Assembly: GCF_000739915.1 (NCBI RefSeq)
Contig: NZ_BBJT01000015.1
Coordinates: 51,273 to 115,272, forward strand
Reading direction: 5' to 3'
DNA from: Paenibacillus chitinolyticus NBRC 15660
Lineage (GTDB): Bacteria > Bacillota > Bacilli > Paenibacillales > NBRC-103111
Length of the DNA: 64,000 nt
A program made the position numbers and the translations under genes. Below the pieces are notes generated by a model, which saw nothing but the letters and a program-made list of their open reading frames with translations, was not told where the DNA came from and ran no database searches. Within the stretch, counting starts at the first letter, position 1, and each line of letters opens with the position of its first letter. Below are positions 18,812 to 28,110 of the stretch, piece after piece.

Positions 18812-19768
18812 TTACCGAAGCCGCTCGCACACGATAATCTGCCGCTCGAAGCTCCCTTTGCGGACGACACAGCGGTCCTTCACGGCGAAGCCCGCCCGCT
18901 CCAGAGCGGCGTCAACCGGCTCTGCCGAGATGACGACCGCCCGCGGAGACAGCCTGCGGGCGCTGCGCAGCATCTCGAGCTGCTCCTCTGTGCTGATAAC
19001 CGAGCACAGATTGTACGGCATGTCGAGAAGCAGCGCATCATAAGCGCCATCCAGATCACGGATGTCGCTGATCTTCACCACATCGGGATACCCGAAGTGG
19101 GCGAGATTCTCCCGCGCGCCGCGGACGGCAAGCGGGTTGAGGTCGCGGCCGACGATGTCGATGCCCATCGACAAGGCCTCCACCAGCACCGTGCCGATGC
19201 CGCAGCACGGATCGACCGCGCGGATGCCGGCCGGGTCCGGCACCGCGATGTTGACCGCGGCCCGGGCCACGCGCGTGCTCAGCGCCGTGGAGTACTGCCG
19301 CGGCTTGCTGTTGTGCGCCAGCCAGACGGCTTCGCTCCGGCGGCACGGGCCCAGCACCCAGCGGCCGCCGGCGTAAGCCGCGCCGAGCAGGTGCCGGGGC
19401 TGCTTCATGTCCGCTTTGCCCCGGACATGCTGGCCGATCCGGCGCTCGATGGCGCGCCGCTCGTCGTAGGAGGCCTTCCCTTCGGCCTCCACGTAGAGCA
19501 GCTTGAACGTGTCCCCGTTCAAGTCGAGCGTTTTGGCCCTTTCGGCCAGCTCGTCCAGGCTGGCCGCCTGGAGCCGGACCTCCAACCGGTGCCGAATAAA
19601 CGGGCTCCGGCTCGGGTCCAGCTCCAGCGGGCTCTCGGCCCAGCCGTCCTGCGGCCGGACGCCTAGCAGAGTGCGCAGCTCCAGCATGCAGAGCTCCTTT
19701 TCGTCCTCGTGGCAGGCAAAACTGTATACAAAAGACGGCACAGAGCGGCCGTCTGCGGATGAATTCAT
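18812..19768 (-). CDS. TRM11/TrmG10-like SAM-dependent RNA methyltransferase
   Basis: 318 aa. The C-terminal Rossmann-type methyltransferase domain has AVDPCCGIGTVLVEAL (SAM motif I), GRDLNPLAVRGARENL (motif II) and a DMPYNLCS catalytic motif, a variant of the N-methyltransferase D-P-P-Y signature with Met at position two. The N-terminal 150 residues resemble a THUMP-like RNA-binding part. Archaeal and eukaryotic Trm11/Trm-G10 methylate guanosine N2 in tRNA; Paenibacilli carry shorter homologues without assigned sites. Guanine-N2 methylation of RNA is the best guess. Confidence 0.75.
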   Translation of the reverse strand: MNSSADGRSVPSFVYSFACHEDEKELCMLELRTLLGVRPQDGWAESPLELDPSRSPFIRHRLEVRLQAASLDELAERAKTLDLNGDTFKLLYVEAEGKASYDERRAIERRIGQHVRGKADMKQPRHLLGAAYAGGRWVLGPCRRSEAVWLAHNSKPRQYSTALSTRVARAAVNIAVPDPAGIRAVDPCCGIGTVLVEALSMGIDIVGRDLNPLAVRGARENLAHFGYPDVVKISDIRDLDGAYDALLLDMPYNLCSVISTEEQLEMLRSARRLSPRAVVISAEPVDAALERAGFAVKDRCVVRKGSFERQIIVCERLR

Positions 19769-20146
19769 CGAAATCCCTTCCTTGCTGCGGTTTGACTCGT
19801 ATCCCCGTATTCTAACGGATACCCGGGTCTGCGTCTACCAGCGGCCAATACCTGCATGCCCGAGACGAAGCGCATCCTATCATGCAGCTCTCGTTTAATA
19901 ATTAGTCATCCATGGAATGAAAGACTACTCCGCAGGCCGGGGCTTTAACATATTCTGATCCTGCAAGCAGCCGGCAATATCGGATATAAAAAAAAGCGAG
20001 CTGCAGCAGCTCGCTAAGCTAAATTTTATAGCCAATTATAAAGGGACAATCTTTCAGAGAGCCGAAAACGCGCTTCTGATCAGTTGTACTTTAATTTTTA
20101 AGTAAGAGTACACAATTTCAGATTTGGTTTGTGATTCCTCTTCCCC
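19769..20146. other. Intergenic stretch, 378 bp
   Basis: Holds the upstream region of the methyltransferase gene and, at 19986-20016, the deoD terminator. No ORF with an SD was found. Confidence 0.5.
19986..20016 (-). terminator. Terminator after deoD
   Basis: AGCGAGCTGC/GCAGCTCGCT stem followed on the minus strand by an eight-T run. Confidence 0.85.
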
Positions 20147-20857
20147 TTAATACTGGATCACCGTATCGAGCGCGACTTCGATCATCTGGCGGAACGTCGT
20201 CTGGCGCTCTTCCGCCGTCGTTTCCTCACCGGTCACGAGGTGATCGCTGACGGTAAGAATGGACAGCGCCCGGGCTTTGTGCTTGGCGGCCAGCGTATAC
20301 AGCGCGGTGGTCTCCATTTCTACCGCCAAAGTGCCGTACTTCGTCAGCAAGGCCGCTGTCGCGCCCTCGTCGTCGCGGTAGAACGTGTCGCTTGTGAAGA
20401 CGCTGCCCACATGTACGGGCATGCCTGCGGATTCGGCGGCTTCATAGGCGCTCTTCAGCAGGCCGAAATCGGCGGCCGGGGCAAAATCCAGCCCGTTGAA
20501 GCGGATGCGGTTAACCGCGGAATCCGTGTGGGAAGTCATCGCGAGCACAAGATCGCGCACCTTCACGTCCTCATGGAAGGCTCCGCATGTACCGACGCGC
20601 ACCAGCGTCTTCACGCCGTAACTTTCCAGCAGCTCGTGCGCGTAGATCGAAATGGTCGGCACACCCATGCCCGTCCCTTGAACCGATACGCGCTGGCCTT
20701 TATAGGTTCCGGTAAATCCGTACATCCCGCGCACTTCGTTATAGCAGACGGCATCCTCCAAGAAATTCTCGGCGATAAACTTCGCCCGCAGCGGGTCTCC
20801 CGGCAGCAAAATACGTTCCGCGATTTCGTTTTCCTTCGCTCCGATATGTACACTCAT
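20147..20857 (-). CDS. deoD: Purine-nucleoside phosphorylase, hexameric type
   Basis: 236 aa, full length. It cleaves purine (deoxy)ribonucleosides with phosphate to base and ribose-1-phosphate. [33 protein letters not shown] is the standard DeoD N-terminus. VRVGTCG and [13 protein letters not shown] (nucleoside-binding Met/Glu) and the catalytic Asp in TVSDHL are all in place. It lies 107 bp after msrA on the same strand with a GC-rich hairpin between them. Confidence 0.95.
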   Translation of the reverse strand: MSVHIGAKENEIAERILLPGDPLRAKFIAENFLEDAVCYNEVRGMYGFTGTYKGQRVSVQGTGMGVPTISIYAHELLESYGVKTLVRVGTCGAFHEDVKVRDLVLAMTSHTDSAVNRIRFNGLDFAPAADFGLLKSAYEAAESAGMPVHVGSVFTSDTFYRDDEGATAALLTKYGTLAVEMETTALYTLAAKHKARALSILTVSDHLVTGEETTAEERQTTFRQMIEVALDTVIQY

Positions 20858-20964
20858 GATTCATTAGCTCCTCTCAAAATTCCGCATTTGTCGATTATCC
20901 GGCCGGAACCGGGCATGTTCGCCGCACCGGCTTCCGGCCTCATTTTCACTGCATGCCGCCGATT

Positions 20965-21510
20965 TTATTTCCAGTGGCTGCCGATAAATTCGTCCCGCCC
21001 GGATTGGGCGCGGTCTTCTTTATAGTGCTTCGGATTTTTGCGATGATAATTCTGGTGGTACTCCTCCGCCTCATAGAACGGCCCCGCCGGAACAATCTCC
21101 GTCACGATCGGCTTGTCGAACCGGCCGCTTTGCGCCAGCTCCCGCTTGGACTGCTCCGCAAGCTCCCTCTGTTTTTCCGTGTGAGTAAAAATAGCCGCCC
21201 GGTACGAAAGCCCCCGATCCTGAAACTGCCCGAAAGCATCCGTCGGGTCGACCTGCTGCCAGAACAGCTCCAGCAGCTTTTCATAAGGAAAAACGTCAGG
21301 ATCGAACCGGATTTGCACCGCTTCCGCATGACCGGTCTCTCCCGCCTTCACCTGCTCGTAGGTCGGATTCACCTCGCTGCCGCCCGTATACCCCGATACG
21401 ATACCGTGAATGCCCGGCAGTTCCTCAAAAGGAGTCACCATGCACCAGAAGCAGCCTCCCGCAAAGGTAGCCAGCTCGTAAGTGGCTCCCTGTTTTTCGG
21501 TCTCTGTCAT
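20965..21510 (-). CDS. msrA: Peptide methionine (S)-S-oxide reductase
   Basis: 181 aa. The active-site block [20 protein letters not shown] is intact (first Cys nucleophile), followed by SGYTGG and [11 protein letters not shown]. It repairs methionine S-sulfoxide using thioredoxin. The start at 21510 (MTETEKQ) is chosen because AGGAGG lies nine bases upstream; 27 in-frame upstream codons have none. No msrB domain is fused or adjacent. Confidence 0.94.
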   Translation of the reverse strand: MTETEKQGATYELATFAGGCFWCMVTPFEELPGIHGIVSGYTGGSEVNPTYEQVKAGETGHAEAVQIRFDPDVFPYEKLLELFWQQVDPTDAFGQFQDRGLSYRAAIFTHTEKQRELAEQSKRELAQSGRFDKPIVTEIVPAGPFYEAEEYHQNYHRKNPKHYKEDRAQSGRDEFIGSHWK

Positions 21511-21613
21511 ATATGTCGCCCTCCTAAACGTCCAGGTTAAAAAAACGTGCCGCATGGCCTTAAAATAGCACGGCTCCCGCCGCGATGGCAAGTTTCACGG
21601 CGAATTCGCCCAG

Positions 21614-21641
21614 CAAAAATACCCGCAACCGGAATTGCGGG
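21614..21641 (-). terminator. Terminator after the 21.7-kb hypothetical gene
   Basis: CCCGCAA/TTGCGGG stem with ATTTTTGC after it on the minus strand. Confidence 0.7.
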
Positions 21642-21685
21642 CATCGCTTGAAAATGCGGCGGAAACTCGGCCTGCATGAAGGAGA

Positions 21686-21997
21686 CTACTCCCCCTCCAC
21701 GTCCCCGGAAGAATCCCCTTCCATTCGGCTGAGCGCCGTGTTCACGAGAAAATCAAACAGATCGTCGTCTTCCTCAAGCTGCTGCTCGATGGCGACAATC
21801 TCTTCTTCCGTGCCGGATGCGGCGGTGAAGTTCAAGCTGTACATCCATTCTTTCCCCTTTTTGCTGAAAAGGGCCACCTCGTAAGCGGTTTTGCCTTCCG
21901 CCAGTTTAAATTCCACTTTGCCGATATATCCGTTTTCCACGTCGTGAATCATGCTCGCGTTCAGTACCTGAATCGTTTGTCCGTCCATTTCACCCAT
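21686..21997 (-). CDS. Conserved small acidic protein, function unknown
   Basis: 103 aa, predicted soluble, with a beta-rich core (VENGYIGKVEFKLAEGKTAYEVALFSKKGKEWMYSLNF) and an acidic C-terminal helix (EEEIVAIEQQLEEDDDLFDFLV). The composition recalls small Bacillales proteins such as DUF1292 members, but the motif pattern is not the same, so I leave it unnamed. It has an AGGTGA SD and its own terminator. It precedes msrA by 175 bp on the same strand. Confidence 0.65.
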   Translation of the reverse strand: MGEMDGQTIQVLNASMIHDVENGYIGKVEFKLAEGKTAYEVALFSKKGKEWMYSLNFTAASGTEEEIVAIEQQLEEDDDLFDFLVNTALSRMEGDSSGDVEGE

Positions 21998-22166
21998 TAT
22001 GTCACCTGCTTAAATTAGTTTTTGCTTTAAAATGGCTTGTCGGCATGCGCTGGTTTATATTGTACAGGAAGAATCGTCCGCGGGATAGAGCGGAGGTTTC
22101 ATGCGAGTATAGCGTGAAAAATGTCCACCGCGCGAGATCCAAATTAGCCGGGACGGTGTCTCATCC

Positions 22167-23222
22167 TTACCGCCGCCCCGCACCGATGATGCAGGATGCG
22201 AGCAGTTCGTAAGATTTCAGACGCTGCGCGTAATCCGCCACTTGGGTCACGATGAGGAACTCGTCCGCGCCGTATAGTTTCTGCAGCTCGTGCAGTTGCT
22301 CCTTGATCTGGCCGGCCGTGCCGATCAGCGTGCGCCTGCCTTGCGCGTCCGCTTTCTCCGGCTGCCTGCCTCCGGCCGCCTCATCCGCCGCCGAAGACGC
22401 ACCCTGCGGCCGATGCCGGACCTGCGCCTGCACGGCTTCGCTCCCGGCAGCCTCCTCCGCGGCCGGAATCGCGGAGCGAAGCCAGCCCGCTCCCTCGGCG
22501 GCCAGCTCGCGGGCCAGCTCCTCCGTCTCGGCGCAGACCGCGCCGACGGCGACGATGGCTTTCGGCTCCGCCAGCAGGCGGGAAGGCCGGAAAGCGCTGC
22601 GGTACTCTTCGAGCACGGCGGCGCCATCGTTGTCGCTCATGAACCGGCCGAATACGTAGCCGGTGCCGTATTCGGCCGCGTAAGCGGCGCTTTTGGCGTT
22701 CGTGCCGAGCAGCCACAGCTCCGGCGAATCGGGCGGAACCGGGCGGGCCGTGACCCGCTCCCCTTCCACGGTAAATTCGCCTTCGATCAGCGCGGTCAGA
22801 TCGCGGATTTTGTCCGGCATTTTCCGCACATTGTCCAGGAAATTGCCGGACAGGGCAAGCGTGACATGCGCGGAACCGCCGGGAGCCCGGCCAATGCCCA
22901 GATCGATGCGCCCGGGATGCAGCGTCGCCAGGAGGTGAAACGCCTCCGCGACTTTAACCGGCTGGTAATGCGGCAGCAGAACGGCGCCCGATCCGATCCG
23001 GATATGCTCCGTATGGGCCCCGATATGGGCCAGGAGCACTTCCGGGCACGCGGAGGCGAGCTGCTTCATGTCGTGGTGCTCGGACACCCAGTAGCGCGTA
23101 TAGCCGAGCTTCTCGGCTGTCCGCGCCAGCGTGACGGCTTGTCCCAGCGCCGTATGGGAATCCGCTTTTTGCATGACCGGCACGAGATCCAACACGCTGA
23201 GACGCAGCGGCAACGGTTTCAT
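22167..23222 (-). CDS. LLM-class flavin-dependent oxidoreductase (bacterial luciferase-like)
   Basis: 351 aa TIM-barrel of the luciferase-like monooxygenase superfamily (YhbW/YceB-like subgroup). Key stretches are LSVLDLVPV, YWVSEHHDM, IRIGSGAVLLPHYQPVKVAE, RIDLGIGRAPGG and LWLLGTNAKSA. It carries a 40-residue Ala/Glu-rich insertion (residues about 270-310) before the last helix, encoded by very GC-rich DNA. AAGGAGG fixes the ATG at 23222. The SDR gene ends 25 bp upstream, so the two form a bicistron. Substrate unknown; FMNH2-dependent monooxygenation is expected of the family. Confidence 0.85.
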   Translation of the reverse strand: MKPLPLRLSVLDLVPVMQKADSHTALGQAVTLARTAEKLGYTRYWVSEHHDMKQLASACPEVLLAHIGAHTEHIRIGSGAVLLPHYQPVKVAEAFHLLATLHPGRIDLGIGRAPGGSAHVTLALSGNFLDNVRKMPDKIRDLTALIEGEFTVEGERVTARPVPPDSPELWLLGTNAKSAAYAAEYGTGYVFGRFMSDNDGAAVLEEYRSAFRPSRLLAEPKAIVAVGAVCAETEELARELAAEGAGWLRSAIPAAEEAAGSEAVQAQVRHRPQGASSAADEAAGGRQPEKADAQGRRTLIGTAGQIKEQLHELQKLYGADEFLIVTQVADYAQRLKSYELLASCIIGAGRR

Positions 23223-23247
23223 TGGTCTTCCTCCTTCGCGTCTGTCG

Positions 23248-24021
23248 TCAGAATCCATAAATGGTCATACCGCCGTCCACATAAAGCGTCTGTCCCGTCA
23301 CATAGCTCGCCGCATCCGACGAGAGGAACACGACCGGTCCGACCAGCTCCTCCAACCGGCCCACCCGCTTCAGCGGCGTGCGGCCCGTCACTTCGGCCAC
23401 GAAGGACTCGTCGGCCAGCAGCTTCTCCGTAAGCGGCGTAGGGAAATACCAGGGGCCGATGGCGTTGACCAGGATGCCGTATTTCGCCCATTCCAGCGCC
23501 AGGATCTTCGTCATTTGAATGAGTGCCGCCTTGGTCGAGCCGTACACGACTCCCGTGCGCAGCGCCATATGGCCCGCAACGGAGGCGACATTCACGATCC
23601 GCCCTCCCCCGTGCTCTTTCATGTGGCGCCCGACCGTCTGCGACATCAGAAAAGCCGACTTGAGATTCGTCTGCACGATCGCGTCCCACTCCTCATCCGT
23701 TACTTCGAGCGCAGGCGTACGGATGTTCATGCCCGCGTTATTGACGAGAATATCAAGGCGTCCCGCTTCGCGCACAGCTCGGTCGACGGCCTCCGTCACG
23801 CCTTCGCGCGTTCCCGCATCCGCCGCAATGGCGTAAGCTTTGCGCCCGGTCGCTTCGGCAATTTCCGCCGCCACGGCGTCCAGATCGCTCTGCGTCCGCG
23901 AAAGAAGCACGACATCCGCTCCCGCTTCCGCAAGACCGATAGCCAGTGCTCTGCCGATCCCTCTCCCCGCTCCGGTCACCAGAGCCGTTTTACCTTTCAG
24001 TTGAAAAGACGGCAAATACAT
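23248..24021 (-). CDS. SDR oxidoreductase (gluconate 5-dehydrogenase-like)
   Basis: 257 aa. TGAGRGIG (residues 16-23), NNAG near 95, NVASVAG catalytic Ser, YGSTK active site and the C-terminal ASYVTGQTLYVDGG of cP2-type SDRs are all present. Family members such as gluconate 5-dehydrogenase use NAD(P)H on sugar acids or beta-keto compounds. It is the first gene of a bicistron with the luciferase-like enzyme. AAAAGGAG precedes the ATG. Confidence 0.85.
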   Translation of the reverse strand: MYLPSFQLKGKTALVTGAGRGIGRALAIGLAEAGADVVLLSRTQSDLDAVAAEIAEATGRKAYAIAADAGTREGVTEAVDRAVREAGRLDILVNNAGMNIRTPALEVTDEEWDAIVQTNLKSAFLMSQTVGRHMKEHGGGRIVNVASVAGHMALRTGVVYGSTKAALIQMTKILALEWAKYGILVNAIGPWYFPTPLTEKLLADESFVAEVTGRTPLKRVGRLEELVGPVVFLSSDAASYVTGQTLYVDGGMTIYGF

Positions 24022-24207
24022 TCCTATACACTCCTTTTATATAACCGCACCCGCGCATACGGGAACAGAACAGTAAACTAAATTAGTTTTCATGATAAAA
24101 GATTAACCGCCAGAAAGCAAAGGCCGCCTTTTCAGAATCAGGGGGTTGAAACCGGACGGAGAAGCGGGAGAAAGTTAGGATGATCCTAGGTACGGACTAT
24201 ACGGGCC

Positions 24208-24269
24208 GTAAAAAAACAGACAGCTCCGGTCGGCCCATTCTTGTCTGAGCCTTCCGAACCTGTCTGCCT
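24208..24269 (-). terminator. Terminator after phytase
   Basis: GGCAGACAG and CTGTCTG arms with inner pairing, followed on the minus strand by TTTTTTT. Confidence 0.7.
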
Positions 24270-24275
24270 AAAACG

Positions 24276-25664
24276 TCAACCGTTTTTACGCGAACTGAGC
24301 TTGCGGGGATCGATGTCGTTGTCGATACGAAGAGGGGCATGGAACGACTTCGCCAGTTTATCCCACGACACGATTTTGAAGTTCTGATTGCGTTTCTTTC
24401 CGTTATCCGTATTTTCATCGTCCTGCGCCACGAAAATCCCGTTAGGATAGGCCGGTCCCAGGCCGAATCCGACGACATCGATTCCGTCCGTCCCCGTTGT
24501 CCCGTCGATCAGACCGTCCTGGACGGCGAAGCTGCCCAAGTACCGGTTTGTCCCCTGGCGGTTGTAAACCGCGTAGGTGCTGCTTCCCTGGCTGGAAGCC
24601 ATCAGGTAGCCTTTGCCGTCCGCCCCGTAATACAGCGCTAATCCTTCGATATCCGCGGTTAAATGCCCTTTGCCCGCCTCATCCACCTTGGCGTAAGGCT
24701 TCAGGCCGCTGTCCGGCTCGGCGCCGATCTTCCATATGGCCGCATCCTCTTCCGCAATGTAGATCGTTCCGTACTCGTCGTCCGCGACAATTCCTTCCGA
24801 TTGGGACGCCAGTTTGAAGTGGCGTACAAGCTTGCCTTCCACACCGGCCGGTCCGGGTATCAGTTCGATCTGTTCGAATTCCCCTTCTTTGCCGAGTACA
24901 AGCGCATAGTACTTGCCGGTTTTAAGGCTGTGATAAAGGCTGAAGCCGTACACCTCGCCCATGTCCGACTTAATCGGCTTGGCCGCAATATTGGTCAGCG
25001 CCCCCGTTTCCGGGTTGATGGAGAACACGTCGACCGTATTACTCGTCCGGTTCGTCGCCGCCGCGATGTCCATCCTCTTACCGTTAAGCTCGTATCCGTA
25101 GCGCACGTCGATGTTGTTCATTTTGCCGAGCTTGTAGGACTGGACCTGCTTGCCGTCCAGGTTATAGACCAGAATTCCGCCGCCCTTGTTGGTCGCGAGC
25201 AGCTTGCTCTTGGCCGGATCATCCGGATGCACCCAAACGGCAGGGTCATCGGCCGCGTCTTCCCCTGTGTCGACCGCTTCCGTCTCACCGTCCGCCGTTA
25301 CCCGGGCGAGCGCCTCCCCGACAGCCGTCTGATCCCCGCCGCCGCTGCGCAGTTTGCTGAGAACCAGCTCGACGAAGCCTGGCGGCACGTACGTTTTATC
25401 CCCGATCAGTTTCACGTGTCCGTTCAATTTTCCGTCCGTTCCGTTTAGCTTATATCCGTCATTCCCGATAGTGACCGAACCTTCCAGACCGCTCTGCAGA
25501 GCAAAATCAGCCGTCAGCGTGCTTTGATTCCACGTCACGCGGGCTCCTGCCTGCTCCAGCATATCCCTCAGCGGTTCATAACCTTCCTCGACCGAAGCCC
25601 AGGCAGCCTGGCTGTAAAAACTTGCGGCGATCAGCAGTACGCTAAAACTTTTGAACAGTTTCAT
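24276..25664 (-). CDS. Secreted beta-propeller phytase (3-phytase)
   Basis: 462 aa. A signal peptide (MKLFKSFSVLLIAASFYSQ.., cleavage after AWA near 23) is followed by a small copper-amine-oxidase-N-like beta domain (about 25-110). The six-bladed propeller then starts at DDPAVWVHPDDPAKSKLLAT, diagnostic of Bacillus-type phytases; EGLALYYGADGKGYLMASSQG and a late VAQDDEN Ca-binding stretch are also typical. The enzyme removes phosphate from Ca-phytate outside the cell. The N-terminal module is extra compared with B. subtilis Phy (about 380 aa). It is divergent from the Fur-boxed binding-protein gene. Confidence 0.92.
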   Translation of the reverse strand: MKLFKSFSVLLIAASFYSQAAWASVEEGYEPLRDMLEQAGARVTWNQSTLTADFALQSGLEGSVTIGNDGYKLNGTDGKLNGHVKLIGDKTYVPPGFVELVLSKLRSGGGDQTAVGEALARVTADGETEAVDTGEDAADDPAVWVHPDDPAKSKLLATNKGGGILVYNLDGKQVQSYKLGKMNNIDVRYGYELNGKRMDIAAATNRTSNTVDVFSINPETGALTNIAAKPIKSDMGEVYGFSLYHSLKTGKYYALVLGKEGEFEQIELIPGPAGVEGKLVRHFKLASQSEGIVADDEYGTIYIAEEDAAIWKIGAEPDSGLKPYAKVDEAGKGHLTADIEGLALYYGADGKGYLMASSQGSSTYAVYNRQGTNRYLGSFAVQDGLIDGTTGTDGIDVVGFGLGPAYPNGIFVAQDDENTDNGKKRNQNFKIVSWDKLAKSFHAPLRIDNDIDPRKLSSRKNG

Positions 25665-25811
25665 CGTTAAGGTCCTCCCGGTTTTACCCGAATAAGCTTC
25701 TATCTTTATTATGAAGACGGAATATTAGGGGAAATCACGGAGGGTATTAAAGTTTTGTTAAAACCCGCTTCATTTATAAACGGCAACAAACGGAAATTAT
25801 CAAGGAAAGTA

Positions 25812-25866
25812 TTGACAGCAAATGAAATATACTATTTAATAACGAATGAGAATGATAATCATAATC
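25812..25866 (+). promoter_or_regulatory. Sigma-A promoter with Fur box
   Basis: TTGACA (25812-25817), 17 bp, TTTAAT (25835-25840). A Fur box, GAGAATGATAATCATAATC, at 25848-25866 matches the classical 19-bp consensus at 17 positions and covers the transcription start. Confidence 0.88.
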
Positions 25867-25925
25867 AATTTTAAATAAATAACCCATTCTCTATTCCTAC
25901 ATAATCCTTAAGGGGGAACTACGAA

Positions 25926-26918
25926 ATGAACCGTCCTAAACGGTCCTTGTCTACACTGGCTCTTTTAATTTTTACGATTTTCGCCTTGGTTGTATCCGGG
26001 TGCGGCAAACCGGGCACTGCTCCCGCCGCTTCAACGACTCTGAACACGGCATCACCGGCGGCCGAAGCCGATACCGCACGTAAAGTGAAACACGTGATGG
26101 GAGAGACCGAAATCAAAGGCACTCCGCAGCGCGTCGTGATTCTGACCAACGAAGGAACCGAGGCTCTTCTGGAGCTTGGCGTCAAACCTGTCGGAGCCGT
26201 TAAATCCGGTGTCGGCAAAACGTGGTACCCGCACATCAAAGATGCGATGCAGGGCGTCACGGATCTGGGAGAGGAAGTCCAGCCGAACCTGGAACTGATC
26301 GTTACTCTCAAGCCCGATCTCATTATCGGAAACAAAGTCCGGCACGAGAAAATCTACGGCCAACTGCAGAAGATCGCTCCGACGGTTTTTGCCGAAACGT
26401 TAACCGGACAGTGGAAAGAAAACTTCAAGCTCTATGCCGAAGCCTTAAATAAAAAAACCGAGGGTGAAAAAGCTCTCGCCGCTTACGACAAGCATGTGGC
26501 GGATGTGAAAGCGAAATTCGGCTCCAAGACATCGTCCAAAGTGTCCATCGTCCGCTTCCTCCCGGGAGCCGTCCGTATTTATCAGAACGATACGTTCTCC
26601 GGCGTCATCCTTAAGGATCTGGGCTTCGCCCGGCCGGCGGCTCAGGATAAGAACGCCTTCATGGAGGTCATTACGAAGGAGCGTATGGTCGATATGGACG
26701 GGGATATCCTCTTCTACTTCAATTCCGACTACGACGATTCCAAAGGCGGCACGAAAACCCAGCAGGAATGGATGTCGGACCCGCTCTACAAAAATCTTAA
26801 CGCGGCCAAAACCAACAATGCTTTTCAAATCGATGAAATCATTTGGAACACTTCAGGCGGAATAAAAGCCGCCAACCTGATGCTGGACGATTTGGTGAAG
26901 TACGCGGATAAGCTGTAG
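25926..26918 (+). CDS. Iron-siderophore ABC transporter substrate-binding lipoprotein
   Basis: 330 aa. Signal with lipobox VSGCG (Cys about residue 26), then a class III periplasmic-binding fold (Peripla_BP_2): RVVILTNEGTEALLELGVKPVG, LGEEVQPNLELIVTLKPDLIIG and the long linking helix near residues 170-200. It captures a ferric siderophore or heme at the cell surface. No permease or ATPase gene lies in the window, so it must dock to a transporter encoded elsewhere. The strong Fur box upstream predicts induction under iron starvation. Confidence 0.9.
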   Translation: MNRPKRSLSTLALLIFTIFALVVSGCGKPGTAPAASTTLNTASPAAEADTARKVKHVMGETEIKGTPQRVVILTNEGTEALLELGVKPVGAVKSGVGKTWYPHIKDAMQGVTDLGEEVQPNLELIVTLKPDLIIGNKVRHEKIYGQLQKIAPTVFAETLTGQWKENFKLYAEALNKKTEGEKALAAYDKHVADVKAKFGSKTSSKVSIVRFLPGAVRIYQNDTFSGVILKDLGFARPAAQDKNAFMEVITKERMVDMDGDILFYFNSDYDDSKGGTKTQQEWMSDPLYKNLNAAKTNNAFQIDEIIWNTSGGIKAANLMLDDLVKYADKL

Positions 26919-26992
26919 GCCGAGTAAAGTCCGAACTTTTTAATGCTTTTCCCGTAAACCTATATGCCGTACCTTCCAAGGTCTTGCCCAGT

Positions 26993-27049
26993 AACTCCCC
27001 TATATACGAACGCCGCCTTAAAACGGCCCGTTTACGGGGGAGTTTTTTT
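26993..27049 (+). terminator. Terminator after the siderophore-binding protein gene
   Basis: AACTCCCC pairs with GGGGAGTT followed by TTTTTTT; the long loop contains a further GCCG-rich pairing. Confidence 0.75.
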
Positions 27050-27236
27050 GTCTCCTATGTAAGAGGGGGAAACCGGAGACTGCCGCACGCTCGGCCGCCC
27101 TTGCTTTCCGCTTTCCTGGTAAATTTTATAAATAAGAAAATTTGCTCTATAATTTAGTTAACACCTTGGATTGGAAATGATTAACTTTTGATCCAAGGTC
27201 TTTTCACGATAAAGGTTGGAACGGAGGATGATTAGA
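27050..27236 (+). promoter_or_regulatory. aadK promoter and leader
   Basis: TATAAT (27148-27153) with a weak TTTATA -35 (27125-27130) at 17 bp. The leader (about 27160-27236) contains an ACCTTGGAT/ATCCAAGGT hairpin (27163-27199) followed by CTTTTC. A four-codon ATG..TGA reading frame (27178-27192) runs through the loop into the descending arm. Confidence 0.55.
27163..27205 (+). terminator. Attenuator-like hairpin in aadK leader
   Basis: Perfect 9-bp stem and 19-base loop, followed by CTTTTC, all upstream of the aadK SD. Confidence 0.5.
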
Positions 27237-28091
27237 ATGAGAAGTGAACAAGAAATGATGAATATCCTGGTAGATTTCGCTAGGAATGATGATAGAATCC
27301 GGTTGGCAACTTTGGAAGGGTCACGTACCAACAAAAATATTCCCCCTGATACATACCAAGATTATGACATTTCTTACTTTGTAACAGATATGGATTCCTT
27401 CAAGGAAAATGATCAATGGCTTGAAACTTTCGGGAAACGCGTTATGCTGCAAAAACCGGAGGATATGGAGCTTTTTCCGTCAGAATTAGGGAATTGGTTT
27501 TCCTATTTAATTCTTTTTGGGGATGGGAATAAAGTAGATCTGACACTGATTCCGATTAACGAGGCAGAGGATTATTTCACCAATAGCGATGGCTTAGTTG
27601 AGGTCTTGTTGGATAAGGATACTCTCATCAAGAATGAGGTGATTGCAGACGATCGCCAATATTGGATTAAAAAGCCGACCGCAAGAGAATTCGATGATTG
27701 CTGCAATGAATTTTGGATGGTTTCAACTTACGTAGTAAAAGGATTGGCGAGAAAAGAAATCCTATTTGCTATTGATCATTTAAACGAGATTGCAAGACCT
27801 AATTTATTGAGAATGATGGCTTGGCAAATCGGATCCGAACAGGGATATACCTTTAGTGTGGGGAAGAACTATAAATTTATAAATCGTTACCTTCCAAATG
27901 AAGATTGGGAATCCTTATTATCGACCTATTCCGAGAACGGGTATCCGGAGATGTGGCAGTCTTTATTGACTTGTTACGAGTTATTTAGAAAATGCTCAAA
28001 GGCTGTGGCAGAAAGTCTCGACTATACGTATCCCGATTACGATGAAACCATTACTGCGTATACGGAACGTATTTATACTTCATTGACATAA
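27237..28091 (+). CDS. aadK: Aminoglycoside 6-adenylyltransferase (streptomycin resistance)
   Basis: 284 aa, the length of B. subtilis AadK, and very similar to it as I recall the sequence (MRSEQEMM start, TLEGSRTNKNIPPD, QDYDISYFVTD, CCNEFWMVSTYVVKGLARKEILFAIDHLN). It adenylylates streptomycin at the 6 position. The nucleotidyltransferase GSRT and DYDISYF (metal Asp) motifs are intact, so it should be active. AACGGAGGATG sits before the ATG at 27237. The gene is clearly AT-richer than its neighbours and stands alone between two terminators, which suggests acquisition by transfer. Confidence 0.93.
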   Translation: MRSEQEMMNILVDFARNDDRIRLATLEGSRTNKNIPPDTYQDYDISYFVTDMDSFKENDQWLETFGKRVMLQKPEDMELFPSELGNWFSYLILFGDGNKVDLTLIPINEAEDYFTNSDGLVEVLLDKDTLIKNEVIADDRQYWIKKPTAREFDDCCNEFWMVSTYVVKGLARKEILFAIDHLNEIARPNLLRMMAWQIGSEQGYTFSVGKNYKFINRYLPNEDWESLLSTYSENGYPEMWQSLLTCYELFRKCSKAVAESLDYTYPDYDETITAYTERIYTSLT

Positions 28092-28110
28092 ATGAATGTG
28101 AATGGACGAA

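Noticed and set aside
19097..19666. 189-aa plus-strand ORF opposite the RNA methyltransferase gene
   Set aside because: No SD; the sense strand has SAM-binding and catalytic motifs.
22290..23432. 380-aa plus-strand ORF opposite the luciferase-like gene
   Set aside because: Shadow ORF created by high GC; the sense gene has an SD and family motifs.
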